From: Methanocorpusculum sp. | Lineage (GTDB): Archaea > Halobacteriota > Methanomicrobia > Methanomicrobiales > Methanocorpusculaceae | Reading direction: 5' to 3' | Assembly: GCA_029986975.1 (NCBI GenBank) | Contig: DALTWR010000045.1 | Span: forward strand, 1-7,187 | DNA: 7,187 nt | Part shown: positions 1-5,838 of the stretch, piece after piece | How the letters are laid out: every line of letters starts with the position of its first letter | Numbering within the stretch: the stretch's first letter is position 1 | The notes under the pieces: generated by a model | The model's input: the letters and a program-made list of their open reading frames with translations, nothing else | Database searches by the model: none | What the model was told of the DNA's origin: nothing | Position numbers and translations under genes: made by a program

Positions 1-1
1 A

Positions 2-49
2 GCTGAATCTCTTGCGTGGGATATCCTCTCCTTCTTCCCGAAGAAGTGA
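2..49 (+). CDS. C-terminal end of an unidentified protein (partial, 5' end outside window)
   Basis: An open frame enters from the left edge and ends at TGA (47-49). Its 15 residues read AESLAWDILSFFPKK, an amphipathic helix-like end with a basic tail, which looks like a genuine protein C-terminus. A hairpin followed by a T-run lies over and after the stop, as expected at the end of a plus-strand gene. The fragment is too short to assign a family. The gene converges on the minus-strand operon that ends at 228. Confidence 0.55.
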   Translation, partial: AESLAWDILSFFPKK

Positions 50-64
50 GTGAGGGGATATCTC
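18..64 (+). terminator. Strong hairpin spanning the stop codon, then a U-rich stretch
   Basis: The arms 18-37 and 43-64 pair over about 20 base pairs, with two single-base bulges (T47 and T51) and a few G-U pairs; the closing stem is GATATCC (20-26) against GGGATATC (55-62). The loop is 38-42. The stop codon of the upstream gene (47-49) lies in the 3' arm. Downstream on the plus strand is a U-rich stretch with TTT at 75-77 and TTTTT at 80-84. This fits a 3'-end or termination element for the plus-strand gene; its role is inferred from structure alone. Confidence 0.55.
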
Positions 65-163
65 TATAGAAATATTTCCTTTTTCATTAAACACAGCTTA
101 TTACAATTCAGTAGAGTATCCTCTATTTTAGAAATCAACAGATGTACATTCTTTCAAGCAATC

Positions 164-210
164 AAAACAAAACAGAAAACGAAAAAATACATGACGGGAT
201 TTCTCCCGTC
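164..210 (-). terminator. Hairpin plus serial U-tracts ending the argH-gatD-gatE operon
   Basis: A perfect 7-bp stem, GACGGGA (193-199) with TCCCGTC (204-210), closes on a 4-base loop starting 18 bases after the stop of the small basic gene. Read on the minus strand, it is followed by one run of six U (182-187) and three runs of four U (176-179, 169-172, 164-167). Serial U-tracts are the known signal for archaeal termination by the aCPSF1/FttA factor, so this is very likely the operon terminator. Confidence 0.7.
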
Positions 211-227
211 GTATTGAAAAGAAACCT

Positions 228-497
228 TCAGCGCTTTGCCTTTGCCTTGGCACCCATCATAGATGCTTTGGAACGGCGGATTCTGCGGCGGAGTCTCTGA
301 TCAGCAATCTTAGGTCCGCGTCCGCGTCCCTGCTGCTGGTTTGCCATACGGCTTTCAATCTTCGATACAATGCTAGATCTCTTGAATCTCTGGTTCGGTC
401 CCGGCTTTTTGACCTCTCCCTCTTTCTGAGGCACAAGGCGAATCTGGCCGTTGACACCTTTAACCTGATGCCAGTTAATACTTCCAGTTTTTCCCAT
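228..497 (-). CDS. Small, highly basic conserved-type protein of unknown function (possibly DUF5350)
   Basis: This gene encodes an 89-residue protein with about 25 Lys/Arg and only 4 Asp/Glu. The N-terminal half (residues 1-45) starts MGKTGSINWHQVKG and contains a KKPGPNQRFKR segment. The C-terminal half carries a GRGRGPK stretch, an Arg cluster near 69-75 and an AKAKAKR tail. There is no signal peptide, membrane segment or Cys pair. From memory the N-terminal half resembles a short methanogen family, possibly DUF5350; I could not check this. It does not look like ribosomal protein S30e or another ribosomal protein I know. An RNA- or ribosome-associated role is inferred from charge and from its place after gatDE. 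The start is well supported by AAGGAG seven bases upstream. It is last in the operon, 62 bases after gatE, and a clear terminator follows. Confidence 0.8.
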   Translation of the reverse strand: MGKTGSINWHQVKGVNGQIRLVPQKEGEVKKPGPNQRFKRSSIVSKIESRMANQQQGRGRGPKIADQRLRRRIRRSKASMMGAKAKAKR

Positions 498-504
498 ATT
501 GAAT

Positions 505-510
505 CTCCTT
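505..510 (-). promoter_or_regulatory. Ribosome binding site of the small basic protein
   Basis: The minus strand reads AAGGAG, followed by GATT-like complementarity to the archaeal 16S 3' end, seven bases before the ATG at 497-495. It is a strong site and fixes the start of the gene. Confidence 0.75.
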
Positions 511-559
511 AATTTGTTGGTTGCATACTCACTTAAAGATTATCTTTCTCCAATCAAAC

Positions 560-2389
560 TCAGAGATACTTTTCCAGCTCGGAGTTAAGTACCTCAGATA
601 CGATTTTTCCGTCAATTCTGCCGCGGACTTCCTTCATTACAACACCCATAACCGGCCCTAATGCAGATTTTCCACGCTGTTTAATGAATTCAGCACGGTC
701 AGATACGACTGATTTGACAAGGCTTGTCAGTTCATCGCGTGAGAATGACGGGGCAACTTTTGCGATAGCATCTTTTACATTCAGTCCTTTCGCGCAGGCG
801 GTAAGAATCTCTAAGACTGCTTCTTTTGCTGCGTTTCCAGCCTCTACTGCGTGCATAACGCCAAGAACTTTCTCGTCCGGGAGGTTTGCTGCATCCTCTC
901 CGGCGCGGGAAAGTTCCTTTAATGAGGCAAGGATAGTACGGGCTGCAAAGACCGGTCTGATTCCTTCAGAAACGGCGCGCTCAAAGAGAGGCAGTTTTTC
1001 AGAATATACAATCTGATGCGCCACACCCTCATCCATGCCGTACTCAGAGACGAAGCGTGCTGCTTTGTCTGTCAGAAGTTCCGGTGTTTTAAGGGACTCG
1101 AAGTGCTCTTTGGTAACCGGAACCGGGAGAACATCTGTTTCCGGATACATACGTGCCGCACCCGGCAAGGGGCGCATATAGGCAGTAGAACCGCCTTCGA
1201 GCATCTTTCTGGTCTCTTCGGGAACACCTTCGAATGCCATCTTTGCGCGGCAGATAATCATCTGCGTCGCACAGCGGCATTTCTGCTCGGTCGCTGCCAC
1301 AATAATGACTGCATCCTGCGGGCCTGCGCCGGCAGCTTTTCTTAGCTTTTCAACCTCTTCAGCGGTAACACCGTATGCCGGCAGTTCATCCGTGTGGAAA
1401 AGACCTCCGACACCGCATTTTTTGGCGTAGTCAGACATCTCGGAACCAAGGCGGCGTCCGGGCTGAATCTCCATACCGACAAGACCGTCGAATCCCCGAA
1501 GTACTGTGCCTAAAATGCACTTTGCTTTCTTTAAGACATTGGACTGAGTTCCTTCAAAGACCTTGGTAAAGTCCTCAACAATACCTGGGACAGATGCGTT
1601 GCGGGCGAGAAGTTCATCGCGGATGGCAATAAGAGATAACTGACGCTGAACTTCGCGTCTGACGACTTCAGCGATTAAGTCAAGCTCCTGCACACCTTTG
1701 ATTTCAACCCGTGCGCCGTCAGCGATAGAGACATTGACATCCTGACGAATAGTTCCAAGGCCACGCTTTACTTTTCCGGTGGAACGTAAAACCATTCCGA
1801 TGTACTGTGCGACATCATGAACCTCTTCCGGAGTCTTCATGCATGGCGCTGTGGTGACTTCAATTAATGGAATTCCTAAGCGGTCCACTGAAAAGATGGT
1901 ATCCTCAACACGCTGACATGCTTCTTCTTCGACGGCGACGGTCTCGATTCTGCAGGTGTCGGCAATCTTACCGTTGAGTGCTGCAAGAGCTGTTCTCTGG
2001 AATCCGCTTGTTGCAGAGCCGTCCACTATCATCTTTCTCATGGTGTGGATTTCCGGAAGCGGCGTCATTGAAAACATCTTGGCAATGGTTAAAACGATGT
2101 CAAGTGCTTCGCGGTTCAGCGGTGCCGGCGGCTCTTCATCAATCTCGACAAGACCTGTGGTGTCGTAGGTGTAGTAGGTGAAAAGTCTCTTCTGCATCGC
2201 CTCTTCTGCTGCGGCGCGGTCAACAGTCCCCATCTCTGATGCAGCGGTTCTCAGATACCGCTGAACAACACCGTAGTGCTCGTCAGTATTGCGGATAATT
2301 GTCGGAGAATGCGAAAACAGTTTCTCCTCTGTATTGAGCTGCTGGTGAATCTCGATACCTGCCTTAAGTCCAAGTGCCTTATAGTCCAT
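560..2389 (-). CDS. gatE: Glu-tRNA(Gln) amidotransferase subunit E (GatE)
   Basis: GatE is the tRNA-binding and kinase subunit of the archaeal GatDE complex. It phosphorylates the glutamate on mischarged Glu-tRNA(Gln) with ATP, and ammonia supplied by GatD then converts it to Gln-tRNA(Gln). The 609 residues match the usual length of about 610-630. The GatB/GatE-type catalytic domain runs from about residue 6 to 290, with GIEIHQQLNT (11-20), LIEVTTAP (175-182) and RQDVNVSI (215-222). An insertion at about 290-410 corresponds to the GAD-like domain that separates GatE from bacterial GatB. The helical and YqeY-like tRNA-binding tail covers about 440-609 and ends with the family motif around GVVMKEVRGRIDGK (582-595). 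The start codon overlaps the gatD stop as TAATG, which implies coupled translation with its partner. All expected regions are present, with no frameshift. Confidence 0.97.
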   Translation of the reverse strand: MDYKALGLKAGIEIHQQLNTEEKLFSHSPTIIRNTDEHYGVVQRYLRTAASEMGTVDRAAAEEAMQKRLFTYYTYDTTGLVEIDEEPPAPLNREALDIVLTIAKMFSMTPLPEIHTMRKMIVDGSATSGFQRTALAALNGKIADTCRIETVAVEEEACQRVEDTIFSVDRLGIPLIEVTTAPCMKTPEEVHDVAQYIGMVLRSTGKVKRGLGTIRQDVNVSIADGARVEIKGVQELDLIAEVVRREVQRQLSLIAIRDELLARNASVPGIVEDFTKVFEGTQSNVLKKAKCILGTVLRGFDGLVGMEIQPGRRLGSEMSDYAKKCGVGGLFHTDELPAYGVTAEEVEKLRKAAGAGPQDAVIIVAATEQKCRCATQMIICRAKMAFEGVPEETRKMLEGGSTAYMRPLPGAARMYPETDVLPVPVTKEHFESLKTPELLTDKAARFVSEYGMDEGVAHQIVYSEKLPLFERAVSEGIRPVFAARTILASLKELSRAGEDAANLPDEKVLGVMHAVEAGNAAKEAVLEILTACAKGLNVKDAIAKVAPSFSRDELTSLVKSVVSDRAEFIKQRGKSALGPVMGVVMKEVRGRIDGKIVSEVLNSELEKYL

Positions 2390-3624
2390 TACTCCTCACC
2401 TCTGATATCATAATCAAGTTCCCCTTTGAGATTCTTCTGCATAAGGGATTTAATTTCGGCTTTATCCGATGCGTTTCCTAAAACCCACATCAGTTTGACA
2501 AGTGCAACCTCAGGAAGCATGCTTCCAGCCTCAATAATTCCTGCATCAAGCAGATATCGTCCGGTTTCATACACACGGTCGCAGACAGAACCTGCCTGAC
2601 ACTGTGAGGTCATCACAACCGTACATCCTGCATCACTCAGGGATTTAATCTTTGCAATGCAGTCTGTTCCGGTATGTCCAAGACCCGTTCCGGCGATAAC
2701 AAGCCCCTTGTAGCCCTCAAACGCATCAAAGACTGCCGGATTCATACCCGGGTAATACGTCAGAAGACCGCAGTGCGGCTCTAATTTGTCGTTGACAGCT
2801 AACTTGTTGGTGTTGCGGCGTACTGCATCTTCTGCGAAGACAACGTCTCCATCAGGGTATGCGATAGTTGCAACCGGTTCACGACCGATACTCTGGAACG
2901 CATCTCTTCGGGAGGTGTGATTCTTTCTGACACGTGTTGCACGGTGCAGGGCACAGACCGTGTCATTCGAGGTTGCATGCATACAGACAACTACCTCACC
3001 AAGGTCAGAGATTCCTGCTTTTGCCGAGCAGATGGCATTCATTGCGTTGTCGCTTGACGGGCGGTCAGCACTTCTTTGTGCGCCGACAAAGATAACCGGA
3101 ACCGGTGTTTCAAGCATGAAGGAAACTGCTGCCGCGCTGTAAAGCATCGTATCAGTTCCATGCGTAACAATAATGCCCTGAGAACCGTTTTCAATCTCGA
3201 AGGCAATTGTGCGGGCTAAGACCTGCCATTTCTGCGGGTTCATGTTCTCGGATAAGATGTTGTACGGCTGAACTGTGTGGTAGCGGGCAATTCCTGCAAG
3301 TTCCGGGATGTTTCTGATGATGTCTTCTGCGGTGAACTTGGAAGATACTGCGCCGGTCTGATAATCTACGGTACTGGCAATGGTTCCGCCCGTGGAGATA
3401 ATCGATAACAGCGGCAGCTTTTCATTCTGCTCAATCGGTTTTACCTCCGGCTTTTCTGCTGCCGCCTCAATTTTGCGCGGCGCACAGCAGTTTTCCGGCA
3501 CACAGATGTTATATCCGCTTTTCAGTTTTACAATTGCATTCTCGCCGGATTTATTGATATAGATTCCGCTCATCTCAAGTCCGGCAAACGAGACGGTTAC
3601 GGGGTCACTGTTCTGATAAGTCAT
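2389..3624 (-). CDS. gatD: Glu-tRNA(Gln) amidotransferase subunit D (GatD), asparaginase-type
   Basis: GatD hydrolyses glutamine (or asparagine) to release ammonia for GatE. The protein has 411 residues, close to the roughly 410-440 of the family. A small N-terminal beta-barrel domain (about 8-48) is joined by a Pro/Glu-rich linker (55-70) to an asparaginase I-like domain (72-405). The catalytic residues are visible: nucleophile Thr81 in STGGTIAS (77-84), Thr157-Asp158 in THGTDTM (154-160), and Lys234 in TRVRKNHTSRRDAF (230-243). The N-terminal barrel and the neighbouring gatE distinguish it from a free L-asparaginase. The start overlaps the argH stop as ATGA, and a GAGGA site six bases upstream lies inside the last argH codons. 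Unlike bacterial GatCAB, the archaeal GatDE enzyme is specific for tRNA(Gln). Confidence 0.97.
   Translation of the reverse strand: MTYQNSDPVTVSFAGLEMSGIYINKSGENAIVKLKSGYNICVPENCCAPRKIEAAAEKPEVKPIEQNEKLPLLSIISTGGTIASTVDYQTGAVSSKFTAEDIIRNIPELAGIARYHTVQPYNILSENMNPQKWQVLARTIAFEIENGSQGIIVTHGTDTMLYSAAAVSFMLETPVPVIFVGAQRSADRPSSDNAMNAICSAKAGISDLGEVVVCMHATSNDTVCALHRATRVRKNHTSRRDAFQSIGREPVATIAYPDGDVVFAEDAVRRNTNKLAVNDKLEPHCGLLTYYPGMNPAVFDAFEGYKGLVIAGTGLGHTGTDCIAKIKSLSDAGCTVVMTSQCQAGSVCDRVYETGRYLLDAGIIEAGSMLPEVALVKLMWVLGNASDKAEIKSLMQKNLKGELDYDIRGEE
2392..2400 (-). promoter_or_regulatory. gatE ribosome binding site inside the end of gatD
   Basis: The minus strand reads GGTGAGGAG, which also encodes the last GatD residues Gly-Glu-Glu. 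The GGTGA part lies six bases before the gatE ATG, while the GAGGAG part is only two bases away. Ribosomes finishing gatD would stop exactly at the gatE start. Confidence 0.6.
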
Positions 3625-5096
3625 GATAATTCCTCAGTTGCGGTTTTCATACGGGCGTAAGCAGATTCGAGTTCGTCGCTTAACATATCGCTTGTTACTT
3701 CATCCTGCACAAGTCTGATGTCTGCTTCCTGCACGGCTTTTTTAACAAGGCGCGGGTTAGGAGATCCGAGAGTCTTTTTGGATTTGACAATTTCTTTGGG
3801 GTTTTGTACTTTGTCGATGAACTCCTGCGTCAGACCTTTTTCAGAAAGTCTGAATCCGGCAAACTCTTCTGCAATCTCATCGATTACGGAGAGTTCAAAC
3901 GAGTTGAGCTTGACCGCACGTCCTACGATGTTATGCGCCGTTCTAAACGGCAGGTTAAACTCGCGCACAAATGAGTCAGCAAGTTCAGTAGCTCCGGTGT
4001 TTCCTGCTTTAGCGCTTTTCTTCATCGCAGACTCATCAAAGACTGCGGTACTGATAATCTGTGCCAGAATCGGAACAGATGCTGCAGTCTCTTTGCAGGC
4101 ACGCCAGAGGTGCGGGTTTAAGTCCTGTAAATCACGGTTGTAACTCATTGGAAGACCTTTGATGAGTGTTAGTGCTGCAGTAAGTTCTCCAATTACGTAA
4201 GCTGACTTTGACCGCATAATTTCAAGCGTGTCCGGGTTTTTCTTCTGCGGCATAATGCTTGATGTGGAGCAGAATGCATCATCTAATACGACAAAACGAA
4301 CAAGAGCTGAAGACCAGAGAATAAGCTCTTCTGCCATACGGCTGATATTTGTCATAAGAATCGCAAGCGCTGAGATAACTTCTGTTATGAAGTCACGGTT
4401 TGCTACCCCGTCCATGCTGTTTTCCATCGGAGATGTGAAACCAAGGTATGATGCAGTCAGTTCCCTGTCCAGCGGGAATCCGGTTCCGGCAAATGCTGCA
4501 GAACCGAGCGGAGACCTGTTTACCCTCGTATATGCATCAAAGAGACGCTCTGTGTCGCGGGAAAAGAGGTTTTCGTAGGACATGAGGTAATGAGCAAGTG
4601 TTGTGGGCTGCGCGTGCTGAAGATGAGTAAATCCGGGCATGATTGTTCCCGTATTCTCATCTGCGCGGTCGATGAGCGCACGTCTGAGTTCAAAGATGCC
4701 TGATAAAATCTCTAAGATGTACTCACGGGTGCGCATACGAAGGCATGTTGCAACCTCATCGTTTCTGCTTCGTCCGAGATGCATTCTCCCGCCTGCGTCA
4801 GCGCCCGCATCAGAAATCAACTGCGCCTCGATTCCTGCGTGTATGTCCTCGTGCGCCGGATTGAATGCTTCCTCAGGCAGTCCTTCATCAAGGTATCTCT
4901 GAAGAGCTGTCAGGAGTTTCTTTGCGGATGCGGTATCTATCAGGTTCTGATGATGGAGCATTAAGATATGCGCCATATCAACTCTGAGATCGCATTCGGC
5001 AATTTCACGGTCGGCGGTCATGGATGATAAGTATGCTTCAACCTCTGTTGAGCGGTCATCATCAAGCCGTCCTTTTCGTATCTGGTCTTTTGCCAT
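3621..5096 (-). CDS. argH: Argininosuccinate lyase
   Basis: ArgH splits argininosuccinate into arginine and fumarate, the last step of cytosolic arginine synthesis. The 491 residues match the family (about 450-500), which works as a homotetramer. Landmarks in order: KGRLDDDR near the N-terminus (8-15); HLGRSRNDE (106-114), one of the substrate-binding conserved regions; Thr157-His158 in FTHLQHAQPT, aligning with the catalytic His region of characterised lyases; and the fumarase/aspartase superfamily signature SSIMPQKKNPDTLE (279-292), holding the catalytic Ser loop. The residue before the two Ser is Thr rather than the Gly common in bacteria and animals. The C-terminal helical domain has the GNTGATELAD segment (365-374). 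It is the first gene of the operon and divergent from the winged-helix gene. I see no good ribosome binding site before the ATG at 5096, so the transcript may have a very short leader. Confidence 0.97.
   Translation of the reverse strand: MAKDQIRKGRLDDDRSTEVEAYLSSMTADREIAECDLRVDMAHILMLHHQNLIDTASAKKLLTALQRYLDEGLPEEAFNPAHEDIHAGIEAQLISDAGADAGGRMHLGRSRNDEVATCLRMRTREYILEILSGIFELRRALIDRADENTGTIMPGFTHLQHAQPTTLAHYLMSYENLFSRDTERLFDAYTRVNRSPLGSAAFAGTGFPLDRELTASYLGFTSPMENSMDGVANRDFITEVISALAILMTNISRMAEELILWSSALVRFVVLDDAFCSTSSIMPQKKNPDTLEIMRSKSAYVIGELTAALTLIKGLPMSYNRDLQDLNPHLWRACKETAASVPILAQIISTAVFDESAMKKSAKAGNTGATELADSFVREFNLPFRTAHNIVGRAVKLNSFELSVIDEIAEEFAGFRLSEKGLTQEFIDKVQNPKEIVKSKKTLGSPNPRLVKKAVQEADIRLVQDEVTSDMLSDELESAYARMKTATEELS
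3631..3635 (-). promoter_or_regulatory. gatD ribosome binding site inside the end of argH
   Basis: The minus strand reads GAGGA (within TGAGGAA, the last argH Glu-Glu codons), six bases before the gatD ATG. Together with the ATGA overlap it supports coupled translation of gatD after argH. Confidence 0.55.
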
Positions 5097-5269
5097 ATCG
5101 ATTCTATGGTATTATTTGACGTGTGACGGGATATTGTTATTGGATGATGGGTTGGCGAGTATCTCTCATCAAACTGATTTCTGAGCAGTACAAAAACTCT
5201 TTGAAGCGTAATCCATATACGTATCAGAGTCTGATTATATCATATATCTTAGCAAGGAGTTGCTGCAAA
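5097..5269. promoter_or_regulatory. Divergent promoter region between argH and the winged-helix gene
   Basis: This 173-base, fairly AT-rich segment separates the two divergent starts. For the plus-strand gene there are two TATA-like candidates: CATATACG near 5215-5221, which would give a start of transcription near 5242 and a leader of about 28 bases, and TATATCATATATC at 5237-5249, which looks better but would put the start after the ribosome binding site. For argH the best TATA-like element is AACAATATC (minus strand, about 5131-5139), giving a leader of about 12 bases. ATACGTAT at 5217-5224 is a perfect 8-base palindrome. I see no tRNA or riboswitch here. All box assignments are tentative. 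Confidence 0.35.
5254..5259 (+). promoter_or_regulatory. Ribosome binding site that fixes the start of the winged-helix gene
   Basis: AAGGAG lies ten bases before the ATG at 5270-5272. This favours that ATG over the in-frame GTG at 5123, which has no comparable site. Confidence 0.65.
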
Positions 5270-5809
5270 ATGGTAAGCCGCCGGTATGATGATTTGGGAA
5301 GAGAGATTCCGCGTTGCTGTGAATCAGCGCCTGCAATACGTTTGTCTCCCAGCGAAGTCAAGCTTCTTGGTCACATTGCCGAGGGAAACCATATGCGTGC
5401 AAATCTCAGACGCTTTGTAACGACCGGCGGCGGACGAATCACGATTGCCGAAGCATACAAAATGCTTGATGACACGCTGTTTTCCCTTGCTGAGAGAGGA
5501 TTTATCGTCAAAATAACAGGACTTGACGGATTTACTCTGACGCAGGCAGGTGCTGATGCTTTAGATGGGATGCGCGCAAAAGCCGAAGCAGCCGCTCGTG
5601 AGAAAGCATTTGTGTATCCGGTAGGATATTTCGGTGACACAAATACTTCAAAGGATTCAGCACTCAAAAAAACACCGGTATCCTCAGGTGCCATCAAGCC
5701 GCTGCAGATAGCTGATGATACAAATCTTTCAGGAAACACGAGCAGGGATTTACAGCGTGCAAAAAAACGTGCAGCACTGACCGGCTGGTTTGAGGATGAA
5801 GATATCTGA
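5270..5809 (+). CDS. Uncharacterised protein with probable winged-helix DNA-binding domain
   Basis: The chosen start gives 179 residues. Residues about 25-98 look like a winged helix: a first helix (LSPSEVKLLGHIAEG, 25-39), a middle helical part (about 58-76) with LFSLAERGFIVK (70-81) as the end of the last helix plus wing, and FTLTQAGADAL (88-98), the ending typical of MarR- and PadR-like archaeal regulators. An Ala/Lys/Glu-rich helix (about 99-113) follows, then a polar, probably disordered stretch (about 122-160), then a short conserved-looking end KRAALTGWFEDEDI. A Cys-Cys pair sits at 16-17. There is no membrane segment or catalytic motif. The family is not recognised. It is divergent from argH, so control of that operon or of itself is a reasonable guess but only inference. 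The frame stays open upstream to GTG 5123, but those 49 residues look like chance translation of the promoter. Confidence 0.8.
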   Translation: MVSRRYDDLGREIPRCCESAPAIRLSPSEVKLLGHIAEGNHMRANLRRFVTTGGGRITIAEAYKMLDDTLFSLAERGFIVKITGLDGFTLTQAGADALDGMRAKAEAAAREKAFVYPVGYFGDTNTSKDSALKKTPVSSGAIKPLQIADDTNLSGNTSRDLQRAKKRAALTGWFEDEDI

Positions 5810-5832
5810 TTTAGATCATCTCTAAAACAGAT
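5804..5832. terminator. Shared hairpin between two convergent genes
   Basis: ATCTGATTTAGA (5804-5815) pairs with TCTAAAACAGAT (5821-5832), leaving one A-A mismatch and a 5-base loop. The stop codon of the winged-helix gene (5807-5809) lies in the left arm, and the stop of the protease gene lies seven bases beyond the right arm. Being symmetrical it can form in both transcripts. Long U-runs are absent (TCTTCCTC on the plus strand), so it may be a 3'-end stabiliser or a weak bidirectional terminator. Confidence 0.5.
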
Positions 5833-5838
5833 TCTTCC

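Noticed and set aside
257..457. Alternative minus-strand frame within the small basic gene
   Set aside because: The other frame has a strong ribosome binding site, a sensible start and a terminator placed after its stop.
228..497. Ribosomal protein S30e or another known ribosomal protein
   Set aside because: Basic charge fits, but the sequence lacks the S30e pattern and is longer than archaeal S30e.
684..1345. Plus-strand open frames of about 110 residues opposite gatE
   Set aside because: They are antisense shadows of a complete, well-conserved gatE and have no recognisable domain or binding site.
2389..3624. Free type I L-asparaginase
   Set aside because: The N-terminal barrel domain, the linker and the directly overlapping gatE identify it as GatD.
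3718..4902. Plus-strand open frames opposite argH
   Set aside because: Antisense to a full-length argH with all motifs; the translations are low-complexity Ser/Arg-rich and resemble no family.
5371..5739. Minus-strand 122-residue frame opposite the winged-helix gene
   Set aside because: The plus-strand gene has a ribosome binding site, a domain-like pattern and a plausible end; the minus frame has none of these.
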